Position numbers and translations under genes: made by a program. Below, in pieces: positions 1 to 7,314 of a stretch of 30,337 bases of DNA. Position 1 is the first letter of the stretch. Each line of letters opens with the position of its first letter. This stretch comes from JBHGYD01 sp041920415 (GTDB taxonomy: Bacteria; Bacillota; Bacilli; Bacillales; Anoxybacillaceae), in NCBI GenBank assembly GCA_041920415.1, contig JBHGYD010000001.1:1-30337 (forward strand). The letters are read 5' to 3'. Below the pieces are notes generated by a model that worked only from the letters and a program-made list of their open reading frames with translations, searched no databases and was not told the DNA's origin.

Positions 1-33
1 CATCAAATTCGGGAGTGTGGTATGCTTGTTCAT
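1..33 (-). CDS. 5' end of an unidentified gene running off the window
   Basis: Only the first 11 codons are inside the window (MNKHTTLPNLM, reading leftwards). The start is supported by an AAAGAGGTG Shine-Dalgarno about six bases upstream on the minus strand. Too little protein is visible to name a family. In Bacillus subtilis the neighbours upstream of ssbB are glcR and ywpJ, but the N-terminus seen here does not obviously match either. Confidence 0.45.
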   Translation of the reverse strand, partial: MNKHTTLPNLM

Positions 34-137
34 AGAGAGCACCTCTTTCCTGGGTTTGTTGGTGTGGTTACTTACATTCTATAGGAAAGGCGCTCTTTTT
101 TCTATGCTCTTTGGATTTTATTGGATAATCAACACGC

Positions 138-347
138 CTGAAAAAAGAACTATTAAGAGAAGTTAATCGCATTTATCAAACAGACCATGTCGATGAGAAA
201 ATGCTCGATATCATTGATTACCTAAAACAAAATCCTGACATCGAACAAGCGATTTATTTCTTAGCACAGCTGCCGGCAAAAAAACGAAAACATCTTGAAA
301 CAGTCATCACAACCATTATCAAAGAGTTTTCACGCGCAGTCGACTAG
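138..347 (+). CDS. short helical ORF without a canonical start (possibly decayed)
   Basis: A 69-codon open frame reads as a plausible soluble helical protein (ELLREVNRIYQTDHVDEKML near its start, ending KEFSRAVD). The in-frame stop TAA at 126-128 leaves only CTG at 138 as a full-length start, and no ribosome binding site precedes it. An ATG at 201 would give a 48-aa protein with a weak upstream GATGAG. The composition and amphipathic pattern look coding, so this could be a real small gene with an unusual start, or a gene that has lost its 5' end. I do not recognise the family. Confidence 0.35.
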   Translation: MKKELLREVNRIYQTDHVDEKMLDIIDYLKQNPDIEQAIYFLAQLPAKKRKHLETVITTIIKEFSRAVD

Positions 348-360
348 TTTCGTCTCCGAA

Positions 361-388
361 AGAAAAACGCCAACCGAACACGGCTGGC
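361..388 (-). terminator. Rho-independent terminator downstream of ssbB
   Basis: Read on the minus strand: stem GCCAGCC / GGTTGGC (one G-U pair) with a six-base loop, followed by GTTTTTCTTTC. It lies about 130 bp past the ssbB stop codon and fits as its terminator. Confidence 0.5.
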
Positions 389-517
389 CATATTGGAGGG
401 GACGATCGAGGGGTTCATTTCTCTATGTGAAGGAGAGATATCAGAAAGGATAATAAAGGAAGGAAAAAGAAGAAAGGAACGGAAGCCATTCGTTATCGAT
501 TTACTTTTCAACTTCGT

Positions 518-862
518 TTAATCATGTGTTACCCATTCACTTGTTTTTCCACCCATAAAGCGAACAGATTCAGCGACAACTTCTGTGACATACACTCGTT
601 TTCCATCTTGTTTTTCGTAATTTCTCGTTTGAATCCGACCCATCACGCCGATAATCGAGCCTTTTCGACAATAATTGGCCGTATTTTCGGCAACTTTTCG
701 CCAAAGTGTACAATGAACAAAATCGGTATCAATCACTCCTTCGGCATTGCGAAAATTTCGGCTAACGGCCAGCGTAACATTGGCGACTGCTGCCCCATCG
801 GCTGTATAGCGAAGCTCTGGGTCTTTTGTTAAACGTCCGACAAGAACGACTTGGTTGATCAT
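518..862 (-). CDS. ssbB: single-stranded DNA-binding protein SsbB (competence-type)
   Basis: The product binds single-stranded DNA and, in B. subtilis, protects incoming DNA during transformation. The 114-aa protein is one OB fold starting MINQVVLVGRLTKDPELRYT with the typical TDFVHCTLWRKVAE segment. It lacks the long acidic C-terminal tail of housekeeping SsbA, and its length matches B. subtilis SsbB (YwpH, 113 aa). The ATG is preceded by AAGGGAGGG about a dozen bases upstream. The neighbour ywpF is divergent, as in B. subtilis. In B. subtilis ssbB is ComK-activated; here only one near-match to a ComK AT-box half site is visible (AAAA-N5-ATTT at 933-945), so that control is an inference. comK lies about 5 kb away on the same strand. 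Confidence 0.93.
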   Translation of the reverse strand: MINQVVLVGRLTKDPELRYTADGAAVANVTLAVSRNFRNAEGVIDTDFVHCTLWRKVAENTANYCRKGSIIGVMGRIQTRNYEKQDGKRVYVTEVVAESVRFMGGKTSEWVTHD

Positions 863-1076
863 TGCGATTTGAATCCCTCCCTTCTTTATTTTTCACCGCA
901 CTTTTATCATAAACAATGGTCCATTTCCTCGTAAAACTGCGATTTCTTAATTTTTCATTCCATTTTTTCGTAAAATATAAATATGCTTTGACAATAAATA
1001 AGAGAAGGCGACATAAAAACTCAATTTTCGCATGCCTCCTTCCATCTTCACCTATTTCACCTTGACGATGTGGATA

Positions 1077-1085
1077 TGTTATAAT
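1077..1085 (+). promoter_or_regulatory. extended -10 promoter of ywpF
   Basis: TGTTATAAT matches the extended -10 form (TGnTATAAT) 31 bases before the ywpF start codon. The nearby TTGACG at 1062 is too close (12 bp) to be its -35, so the extended -10 probably carries the promoter. Confidence 0.5.
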
Positions 1086-1116
1086 TTTTGATAAGACATG
1101 TTGACGAGGTGATCGA

Positions 1117-1572
1117 ATGAAAACCTTTAAGCTTGTGGGGCTCCAAGTTGTATACGACGACTTACACCGAAAAGAAATTTCGCTCATCGATGGGCTTGTG
1201 ATTAATAAAGAAGACGGCAGAAATCGCTGGCTGATTGAAACATACGTCGATAAACAGTACGAACCTTTATTTTTAGAGCTGCAAAAAGAAAACGATGAGT
1301 TCCGTCTCCAAGTGACTATTTCCAATAAAAGCAACGACCCGGCCAATATGATTGCGACCGTTCGTTCCATTACACTAATGAATGAGCATATTAGTGTGCT
1401 GATGGATGGATTGCTCATTCGAAATAAAACAGACCTCGCTGAAGTCGTGCTTGCTGGATTGGTGGAAAAGGGGCTGCAAGGAGAAGCGTTGTTGAAAGAG
1501 TTTAAACATCAACTTCATGAACGCCGAGGGATGAAAGAAACGGCAAAAGCTGACTCCACAATAAAAGGCTAA
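1117..1572 (+). CDS. ywpF: YwpF-like family protein
   Basis: A 151-aa soluble protein starting MKTFKLVGLQVV, recognised as the YwpF-like family, whose biochemical role is not known. The position next to ssbB repeats the B. subtilis ssbB-ywpG-ywpF order, without ywpG. The start has a good GAGGTGAT Shine-Dalgarno. The first ~100 residues look like mixed beta strands (LIDGLVINKEDGRNRWLIET), followed by a basic helical tail (LLKEFKHQLHERRGMKE). No signal peptide or membrane segment is visible. The gene is transcribed towards the sortase gene, with 36 bp between the stops. Confidence 0.85.
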   Translation: MKTFKLVGLQVVYDDLHRKEISLIDGLVINKEDGRNRWLIETYVDKQYEPLFLELQKENDEFRLQVTISNKSNDPANMIATVRSITLMNEHISVLMDGLLIRNKTDLAEVVLAGLVEKGLQGEALLKEFKHQLHERRGMKETAKADSTIKG

Positions 1573-1599
1573 CTCTTTCTATCCCTTTACGAGTCAGCT
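1548..1599. terminator. inverted repeat between convergent ywpF and sortase genes
   Basis: Arms AGCTGACTC (1548-1556) and GAGTCAGCT (1591-1599) are perfect complements separated by 34 bases. The left arm is inside the last codons of ywpF. The loop is long and the T-run is weak, so this is only a candidate bidirectional terminator. Confidence 0.35.
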
Positions 1600-1608
1600 G
1601 TTTACTAA

Positions 1609-2208
1609 CTACGTACGTTTTGGAACAAGCTCGGCAACAAGCACGTAACGCTGCTTGGCGTCACCGATAAAATGAAACGGATAACAAGTAGTGACCGTTA
1701 ATGTCGGCCGCGGCTTTTCGACAATTACGGTGCGATCGTTTTCATGAACGATTCGCACCTTTTTTACTTTATAAACAAACTCTCCCGCTTTCGTCTTCAC
1801 AATGAATTCATCATGAATCCCTATTTTCCCTAACTGCCGAAAAACGGTATCGCGATGCCCGGATAAAACAACATTATTCGGTTGTCCAGGTAACGCGCTT
1901 TTCGGATAATGCCCCACCCCTTTTCGTAATTCTTGCTCACTTGTCCCATGATAAATCGGCAACGAAATATGCAGCTTTGGAATGAGTAACATCCCGATTT
2001 GTTGACCGAGCTTCGGTTTGATCTGAACGACATATGGTTTTTCGCTATGAAACCGCTCCTTTTTTTCATCTAGCGGCTTAATTGCGCGATATCCTTGCCA
2101 ATATGCATAGCCGTTCCATACGACTATGAAAAGTCCAAGTACGATCAGAATGAGCGCGCAATAGTGTTTGAACGTGGCGTGAACCGTTTTTTGACGCCAT
2201 TTCCCCAT
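1609..2208 (-). CDS. class D sortase
   Basis: A membrane-anchored transpeptidase that would cleave an LPXTA-type sorting signal and attach the protein to peptidoglycan. The 199-aa product has an N-terminal membrane anchor (about residues 16-33) and a sortase fold with catalytic His118 (SGHRDT), Cys175 (TTCYPF) and Arg187 (KQRYVL). The chosen ATG at 2208 has GGTGGAG overlapping the stop of the upstream gene; a longer in-frame start at 2256 would run into that gene and has no such site. The upstream gene ends one base before this ATG and encodes a protein with an MPNTA sorting signal, so enzyme and substrate are probably translationally coupled. Class D is inferred from the TTCYPF context and the partner gene. 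Confidence 0.88.
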   Translation of the reverse strand: MGKWRQKTVHATFKHYCALILIVLGLFIVVWNGYAYWQGYRAIKPLDEKKERFHSEKPYVVQIKPKLGQQIGMLLIPKLHISLPIYHGTSEQELRKGVGHYPKSALPGQPNNVVLSGHRDTVFRQLGKIGIHDEFIVKTKAGEFVYKVKKVRIVHENDRTVIVEKPRPTLTVTTCYPFHFIGDAKQRYVLVAELVPKRT

Positions 2209-2209
2209 G

Positions 2210-3175
2210 TTACTCCACCGCTTTTTTTCGCGTTTGCAAATAGAGGAAAGCGCCAAGCAACATAAGAAAAAGTCCCATGAGCACGTTCATAACATAAGGA
2301 GAAGCGGTATTTGGCATTTTCTCTCCTTGCATTTTTTCTTTCATTTCGCTGGCCATCTGCCCCGCATGAATAAAATCTTGCCCCGCATGAAGGACAAACT
2401 TCGACATAAACATGTTCTCTGGTAACTGAAGGTCCATGACCCGTTCACCTTGATGATTGTCCAATGCGACCAGTAAATCACGTCCCTCAAGCGTTTCCAT
2501 CGCCATTAACTGACGAGCGGATACTTCCTCCATTTGTCCGATTTTTACTAAGTAAAATTTTGATTGAAGTCCCAATGTCGTAAGTAAATCTTGCCAAATC
2601 GATAAGGCTTCTTTTTGTTGTTCAGTTGTGAACTTCATCCGTTCATCCATATGAAGAAGCCGCTCGATGCGTGCGTCTAACGCTTCTAGTCGCTGGGCAA
2701 TGTTTTTGTCATGAAGTGACATAATATGCTCAAATAAGCGGCTCGCTTCCCCTTCCGTAAACCCAATCGAAGCGAGCATATCGTTAATTTTTTGCATTTG
2801 TTCGTTATGATGTAAGTAAAAGTCGACAGCGGTATCTAAGTCGTTAATAAAAGTATAATCTTGGGTAGTTTCCCCAAATTGCCCCAGAAGCGCCTCTAGT
2901 TCTTCTTGGGTAAGACGATAGCGGGTCAGTAATTCATTGATGTTTTCTTCCGTAATCGGTGTCCCGAGCCATTGTTTCAGTTTATCGAACGTAGCGAAAT
3001 CCGCAAGCGTCCGATCGTGGTTAGCTAAGTATTGCTGTAAGTCTTCCATCGTCCAGCCGAAACTGCTTATATATTCTTGCAACTGTTGATCGTTGATTTT
3101 CGCAAACGCACGCTGCTCAAAGCTCATCGTATTGAAAAAGAAGCACATCGCTGCAATGAAGAGAAAGTTTTTCAT
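2210..3175 (-). CDS. processed acidic surface protein with MPNTA sorting signal
   Basis: A secreted protein, probably the dedicated substrate of the adjacent sortase. The 321-aa product has a signal peptide (MKNFLFIAAMCFFFNTMSFE, likely cut near FAFA/AKIND at about 25). A long acidic, helical body contains repeat-like units (SFGWTMEDLQQYLANHDRTL followed by YRLTQEELEALLGQFGE). At residues 287-291 there is MPNTA, then a hydrophobic segment and a basic RTRKK-type tail. The layout matches the 'processed acidic surface protein' family, found next to class D sortases. The start at 3175 is chosen because GGAGGAAA lies just upstream and overlaps the earlier ATG at 3190. Its function at the surface is unknown. 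MPNTA instead of LPXTA is slightly unusual. Confidence 0.82.
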   Translation of the reverse strand: MKNFLFIAAMCFFFNTMSFEQRAFAKINDQQLQEYISSFGWTMEDLQQYLANHDRTLADFATFDKLKQWLGTPITEENINELLTRYRLTQEELEALLGQFGETTQDYTFINDLDTAVDFYLHHNEQMQKINDMLASIGFTEGEASRLFEHIMSLHDKNIAQRLEALDARIERLLHMDERMKFTTEQQKEALSIWQDLLTTLGLQSKFYLVKIGQMEEVSARQLMAMETLEGRDLLVALDNHQGERVMDLQLPENMFMSKFVLHAGQDFIHAGQMASEMKEKMQGEKMPNTASPYVMNVLMGLFLMLLGAFLYLQTRKKAVE

Positions 3176-3249
3176 CGCGATTTCCTCCATTGTAAAAATT
3201 TATATAATGGTAGTATTTTCTTCCTAACGATTTCTTATGTATAAAATAA

Positions 3250-3286
3250 AAACCACTCTCTTTTTGCTTCTTAAAGAGAGTGGTTT
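3250..3286 (-). terminator. Rho-independent terminator after the aspartokinase gene
   Basis: A perfect 14-bp inverted repeat, AAACCACTCTCTTT (3250-3263) with AAAGAGAGTGGTTT (3273-3286). On the minus strand it is followed by TTTATTTTAT. It ends the aspartokinase transcript before the surface-protein gene. Confidence 0.85.
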
Positions 3287-3291
3287 CCATA

Positions 3292-4641
3292 TTAAAAATA
3301 GGCCTCATATAATGCCCGCACAGCTTGCTCGACTACTTCTTCCTTCACACCGAACATCATGCTTACTTCGGAAGAGCCTTGGTTAATCATTTCAATATTA
3401 ATCTTCGCTTTCGCAAATGCAGCGGTTGCTTTCGCTGCTACCCCGACTGCGCGCTCCATTCCTTCACCAACAACCATAATTAAGGCTAATCCATGCTCAA
3501 TATGAATCTCATCTACTTGCAATTCGGTTTGAATTCGGTCGATAATGCGCTGTTCTTTTTCTCCTTCTAATTGGTTCGCACGCAAAATAACAGACATATT
3601 ATCAATTCCAGATGGAGTATGCTCATAAGAAATTCCTTCATCCTCTAAAATCTGCAGCAGCTTGCGACCAAAACCGATTTCACGGTTCATTAAATATTTA
3701 CTAACGTTAATGCTGCAAAACCCTGTGTCGCTCGCAATGCCGGCAACCGGTTCATTACGGTGATCTCGTTCCGCAACAATCCATGTTCCTTGTGCTTCAG
3801 GATTGTTTGTGTTTTTTACGCATACAGGGATACCGGCTTTATACACCGGCTCCAATGCTTCGTCATGAAAAACGGAAAAGCCGGAGTACGATAGCTCACG
3901 CATTTCCCGATACGTGATTTCTTTCAATTGGCGTGGATTGTCGACCATCGACGGATTGACACAATAAATCGAATCGACATCTGTAAAGTTTTCATAGACA
4001 TCCGCTCCTACTCCTGCTGCCACAATCGAACCCGTAATATCCGAACCGCCGCGCGGGAATGTGACAATATGCCCTGTTAATGAATAGCCGAAAAACCCAG
4101 GAATGACTAAAATACCTTGGCGTTTCTGTAACTCTTTTAGTTTCTCATATGATTCTCGTAAAATTTGCGCATTGCCTGGCTCATCCGTAACGAAAATGCC
4201 AGCTTCACGCGGACTCACATAATGTGCGTCTAGCCCTACACTTCGTAAATAACTCGCCATCAATCTTGCGTTATGGTCTTCTCCGCTTGCTTTGAGCGCA
4301 TCCATCAGCCGCTCGTGGTCGTTGCGATATGTATCAATTTTTTGCCGTAAATCATCCGCGATTTGAGCCATCATCGCCGAAGCTGATAATTCTAGCCCTT
4401 TAGCAATATCAGCATAACGCTCAATAACGGTTTCTAGTACTCGTTCATACTCTTCATCATTTATCACGGTTTCGGCTAACTGAATTAATACATCGGTGAT
4501 TTTCGTATCGTCTTTATATCGCTTTCCAGGAGCGGATACCACGATGATGCGGCGCTCATCATCGGAGCGCACAATATGAGCCACTTTCCGAAATTGTTCG
4601 GCGCTTGCAACAGAACTTCCCCCGAATTTTGCTACTTTCAT
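3292..4641 (-). CDS. thrD: aspartate kinase III (YclM/ThrD type)
   Basis: Phosphorylates L-aspartate, the first step of the lysine, threonine and methionine pathway, in the cytosol. The 449-aa protein has the N-terminal kinase motif KFGGSSVAS (4-12), the PRGGSDITGS nucleotide/substrate region in the middle, and C-terminal ACT repeats (SVILRANQLEGE..., LIMVVGEGM...INIEMINQGSSE). Single-polypeptide length and the start MKVAKFGGSSVAS...VVSAPGKRY match B. subtilis YclM rather than LysC or DapG. An RBS GAAAGGG precedes the ATG. No lysine riboswitch is visible in the 100-bp leader. It seems monocistronic, with a strong terminator after it. Confidence 0.92.
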   Translation of the reverse strand: MKVAKFGGSSVASAEQFRKVAHIVRSDDERRIIVVSAPGKRYKDDTKITDVLIQLAETVINDEEYERVLETVIERYADIAKGLELSASAMMAQIADDLRQKIDTYRNDHERLMDALKASGEDHNARLMASYLRSVGLDAHYVSPREAGIFVTDEPGNAQILRESYEKLKELQKRQGILVIPGFFGYSLTGHIVTFPRGGSDITGSIVAAGVGADVYENFTDVDSIYCVNPSMVDNPRQLKEITYREMRELSYSGFSVFHDEALEPVYKAGIPVCVKNTNNPEAQGTWIVAERDHRNEPVAGIASDTGFCSINVSKYLMNREIGFGRKLLQILEDEGISYEHTPSGIDNMSVILRANQLEGEKEQRIIDRIQTELQVDEIHIEHGLALIMVVGEGMERAVGVAAKATAAFAKAKINIEMINQGSSEVSMMFGVKEEVVEQAVRALYEAYF

Positions 4642-4683
4642 CTTCCATAACCCTTTCTCTCTAAAAATGATTTATATTTTGTT

Positions 4684-4692
4684 ATGATACCA
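4684..4692 (-). promoter_or_regulatory. possible extended -10 promoter of the aspartokinase gene
   Basis: On the minus strand TGGTATCAT fits an extended -10 element about 43 bases before the start codon. No good -35 is visible. Confidence 0.35.
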
Positions 4693-4742
4693 CACTTTTT
4701 CGGAAGGGGAAGTATTGATTTTTATAAATTCTGATAATTTAT

Positions 4743-5177
4743 TTATTTCTGGCTGATATTCCCCGCTCGAACATTGGCAATCCCTTCTTTACATACTCCA
4801 TATGGGAGCCATGAACATTTGTCGCACAAATGATTCAAATCCTCTGGTTTTACTTTTCGAGCGGTTAGACGTAATAATTCTGATTTTAAGTACACTTCAT
4901 TTTCCTCAATGCCAAGATGCTCAATGACTTTTCGATCCATTGACATCACATGTTCGTTCGAGTTCGGGTCAGCTTGACACGTGGACTCCCCATGGTGCGG
5001 ACAAGTAAAACACGCATCATCAAGTGCTACAACGACTTGAATCGGGAAATCTTTCTCTTCGTTACGAATGTCTTTGACAATTTCCCACATTTTTTCTACA
5101 AACGACGGACTGTATCCCATCCCGCGAAACCCATGTACACATAATAAATGATGTCCCCGTAACCGCAAAGGTTTCAC
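4743..5177 (-). CDS. DUF1284 cysteine-rich protein
   Basis: A 144-aa cytosolic protein of the DUF1284 family, whose function is not known. Seen in the sequence: the N-terminal signature LRLRGHHLLCVHGFRGMGYS and several paired cysteines (ACFTCPHHGESTC; LCDKCSWLPYGVC), which suggest an iron-sulfur or zinc site. I chose the GTG start at 5177 because GAGGGGAAGAGAGAAC precedes it and because family members begin close to this LRLRGHHLLC signature. The frame stays open upstream to 5363, but that extension has no family similarity that I can see. It lies between aspartokinase and comK with its own spacers, so there is no clear operon partner. Confidence 0.8.
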   Translation of the reverse strand: MKPLRLRGHHLLCVHGFRGMGYSPSFVEKMWEIVKDIRNEEKDFPIQVVVALDDACFTCPHHGESTCQADPNSNEHVMSMDRKVIEHLGIEENEVYLKSELLRLTARKVKPEDLNHLCDKCSWLPYGVCKEGIANVRAGNISQK

Positions 5178-5395
5178 GTTCTCTCTTCCCCTCTCATAAT
5201 ATATTAGTTTCATCTTAACGGATAAAGGTCCGTTTCTACAACTATGATTTTTTAACTTGTATATAAGTCCAACTTCATTTTTCAATGTAGCATTCCCTCG
5301 TTTTAGTATTTCAGAAGAGTCGGGCTCGCTCGTTAGAGAATCGACGCTATGTTCTCTATTCACTATATGTTTGATTATTTCAGCGTATGTATAAG

Positions 5396-5428
5396 AAAAG
5401 CCGCCTCGACATGCGAGACAGCCGTTTT
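5396..5428 (-). terminator. terminator of comK
   Basis: On the minus strand: GCTGTCTCG-loop-CGAGGCGGC with G-U pairs, flanked by AAAA/TTTT, ending TTTTCTTAT. It starts a few bases past the comK stop codon. Confidence 0.65.
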
Positions 5429-5432
5429 CTTT

Positions 5433-5945
5433 TTAGAAGAATCGCCATAAAGGGAATTTCTGTTCAATGACTTTATAGATGCCCGAACGAGTCTCTACCG
5501 TATAATACAACAATGTCGTTTTCGCTCGTCGCGCCTCCAGCGTATCGCGGTGTGCGTCAATAATGAGGGAAGTGCCGTTCGCTAGAATGACTTTTGCTTT
5601 CTTTTGCTTATATCGTTCGATTTGGTGAATATGGCGTAAGGCAAGCCAAAAACATTTGTCGCTTTCTGGGGAACAAGTCGGCATGATATACAATCGCAAA
5701 GGATAGCAAACACAAATCGGAACCATTTGCTTTAAGCCAAGAATGAGTTTCGCTGCTTCTAGTAGACCTTCATATCCGCAACCATAATAGAGGCAACTAT
5801 GCTCGACAATTTGTAGCGGGGGCTTTTCAATGGTATATGTCGCATTCGTCTCATGAACGATTGTACATAATTGCCCACGCTCATTGTACATCGGCTCTAG
5901 CGCTTGCGTATCTTCGCCGATTTCGTAGCTACCTTTCACTCCCAT
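5433..5945 (-). CDS. comK: competence transcription factor ComK
   Basis: Master activator of genetic competence; ComK binds pairs of AT-boxes upstream of late competence genes. The 171-aa protein shows the family core: KPPLQIVEHSCLYYGCGYEG (B. subtilis has KPLQIVDRSCRFFGSSYAG), then VPICVCYPLRLYIMPTCSPE, CFWLALRHI, ANGTSLIID and RAKTTLLYYTV. It is about 20 residues shorter than the B. subtilis protein, mainly at the C-terminus. The frame is open to 6107, but homology starts near SYEIGED. Two starts are possible, ATG at 5945 (AAAGGGGG, about 10 bases spacing) or GTG at 5939 (GAGGG, 7 bases). A 29-bp dyad lies 53 bp upstream. Confidence 0.85.
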   Translation of the reverse strand: MGVKGSYEIGEDTQALEPMYNERGQLCTIVHETNATYTIEKPPLQIVEHSCLYYGCGYEGLLEAAKLILGLKQMVPICVCYPLRLYIMPTCSPESDKCFWLALRHIHQIERYKQKKAKVILANGTSLIIDAHRDTLEARRAKTTLLYYTVETRSGIYKVIEQKFPLWRFF

Positions 5946-5997
5946 TCCCTCTTTTCCCCCTTTGCAACCTCTAACATGTTGCATGTTTAGCAATAGA

Positions 5998-6026
5998 GGG
6001 TATACGAACAATATGTTGGTATACCC
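5998..6026. promoter_or_regulatory. 29-bp dyad upstream of comK
   Basis: GGGTATAC (5998-6005) and GTATACCC (6019-6026) are perfect inverted arms, and the inner AACA/TGTT (6007-6010 with 6014-6017) extends the symmetry. It overlaps a second dyad, ATGTTGG (6013-6019) with CCAACAT (6025-6031), so the two pairings exclude each other. It lies 53-81 bp before the comK ATG. It does not match the DegU, CodY or ComK box patterns I know. Confidence 0.5.
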
Positions 6027-6565
6027 AACATCCCACTCCCTTTGGTAACATGGAGCCCCAACCTTGTCGCCAAAAGTTTTTTTCTTCCTCCCTTCAATAG
6101 CTAGCACTGACTGTCGGCTCGTTTTGTATTCCGCAGCCGATGCACGTTTCTTGCCTGATCATTTCCTTCTTATTTGCTTTTGTGGCTTGGTTTTTCGTTA
6201 CATGCAGACACTCATTTCAAACGAGAGATGATGCGCACAGCCGGTCCAACTCTATTTTCTCTTCCCCCTTTCGTTACCAGTTTTATAGAATATATTATAG
6301 CACGTACGTTCGAGTTTTAGAAGAAAAAATTTACTATTTATCCATTAACATCCTACAAAATCTTTCCCTTCCATTTTCACGAACACCACTTTGATCGACT
6401 CTTCCTCTATTATAAAAAAACGAAAATTATAAATTTTTATTATTGTTGTTTTTATTCAACTCTTTCAATATATGATCCATCTTTTCATTGACTTGTTATT
6501 GATAAAAATGGCATTCTAAACTTAATACGACGTATATTACAACATAAGGAAAGGACTTGTGAGCA
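6027..6565. other. intergenic region between divergent comK and a helical orphan gene
   Basis: About 540 bp without a supported gene. It holds the comK upstream region and the promoter of the plus-strand gene at 6566. A near AT-box (GAAA-N5-TTTT, minus strand) lies in the A-rich run near 6075-6090. From about 6400 to 6470 it is very A/T-rich (AAAATTATAAATTTT). A plus-strand open frame at 6140-6394 starts with a hydrophobic stretch but has no ribosome binding site or family match, so I do not call it. Confidence 0.5.
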
Positions 6566-7135
6566 ATGGAAGTAACGAAAGAAGAGATTGCGCAAGTATT
6601 GTCCGTTTTGCTTCGTCAGATCATCAACGACTGGACGAAAGAGAAAATTCATTCCGATGTACTCGAAGTCATTATGAAAATGAGAATTGAAACAAAAAGC
6701 GAAGATGAATACATACAATTTTTACTTGCCAACGTAGCGTTCGCCACTGAATCGACTTATGCGCTGCAACAAATACTAGAGGCAATGTTAACAAACAAAT
6801 CATTTTCTTCCACTGCCGCTGTAGAGGCGATGATGACAGAAGCACAAACACGCATTCATGAGCAGCTTCCGAACATCATCGGGCAATATGAGGCGCGTTT
6901 TTCTCCAATTAATGACGAAACCGAGCGCAAACAACAACTTGAACGATCTTATTGTGCCATCCTTGTGGCCAACCGCATCAAAACCGATTTTATTCTTAGC
7001 TTTATTCATGAAAGCAACCAACAAATGATGAAAGGATTTTTCGACGCTAACCCGAACGACGTTCTTGAAGCGTTTCACCATTTAAGCGGTGCGTATGCAA
7101 GCATAGTATTAGAGGGGCTTGAGTTAGAATATTAA
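6566..7135 (+). CDS. hypothetical helical protein, 189 aa
   Basis: Not recognised. The protein is soluble and predicted all-helical by eye, with no signal peptide, membrane segment or metal motif. Parts read as amphipathic helices (EEIAQVLSVLLRQIINDWTK; VEAMMTEAQTRIHEQLPNII). The ATG has AAAGGA about 12 bases upstream (AAGGAAAGGACTTGTGAGCA), and a good terminator follows the stop, so it is a monocistronic, expressed-looking gene. It stands between comK and the aldehyde dehydrogenase gene, with no functional hint from either. An alternative view is a small regulatory or sporulation-linked protein restricted to this genus; nothing in the sequence decides it. Confidence 0.7.
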   Translation: MEVTKEEIAQVLSVLLRQIINDWTKEKIHSDVLEVIMKMRIETKSEDEYIQFLLANVAFATESTYALQQILEAMLTNKSFSSTAAVEAMMTEAQTRIHEQLPNIIGQYEARFSPINDETERKQQLERSYCAILVANRIKTDFILSFIHESNQQMMKGFFDANPNDVLEAFHHLSGAYASIVLEGLELEY

Positions 7136-7152
7136 CGTCATTTCTATGAATG

Positions 7153-7178
7153 AAGGCTGACGATCGTTAGCCTTTTTT
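7153..7178 (+). terminator. terminator of the 189-aa protein gene
   Basis: AAGGCTGACG-AT-CGTTAGCCTT (one G-U pair) followed by TTTT starts 18 bp after the stop codon. Confidence 0.85.
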
Positions 7179-7252
7179 CTTTAAAAATTCATTGCATATA
7201 AAACGAACATGACAAATATACTAATTAGCGAGCATAGATTTATAGTTTTATT

Positions 7253-7281
7253 TTGACAAAAACGTCATATAATGCTAGCAT
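7253..7281 (+). promoter_or_regulatory. sigma-A promoter of the aldehyde dehydrogenase operon
   Basis: A perfect -35 TTGACA (7253-7258) is 17 bp from TAGCAT (7276-7281). A perfect TATAAT also lies at 7268-7273, but only 9 bp from TTGACA, so which -10 is used cannot be told by eye. Confidence 0.6.
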
Positions 7282-7314
7282 GATAGTTGGGAGAATTTTT
7301 CACTTAACGATGAA

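Noticed and set aside
762..1418. 218-aa minus-strand open frame
   Set aside because: It overlaps ssbB and ywpF, has no ribosome binding site and no recognisable motif; it is an antisense shadow of ywpF.
4642..4742. Lysine riboswitch before the aspartokinase gene
   Set aside because: The leader is only about 100 bp and shows none of the L-box conserved blocks.
5178..5363. N-terminal extension of the DUF1284 protein
   Set aside because: The DUF1284 signature starts at the GTG at 5177 with its own ribosome binding site; the upstream sequence has no match.
5178..5400. T-box leader before DUF1284
   Set aside because: No AGGGTGG-type T-box sequence and no antiterminator fold; only a small AACGGA/TCCGTT hairpin.
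5946..6107. N-terminal extension of comK to 6107
   Set aside because: No similarity to ComK, and it would place the coding sequence across the dyad; the start at 5945/5939 has good ribosome binding sites.
6140..6394. Plus-strand 84-aa frame with a hydrophobic start
   Set aside because: No ribosome binding site and poor coding composition after the first 25 residues.
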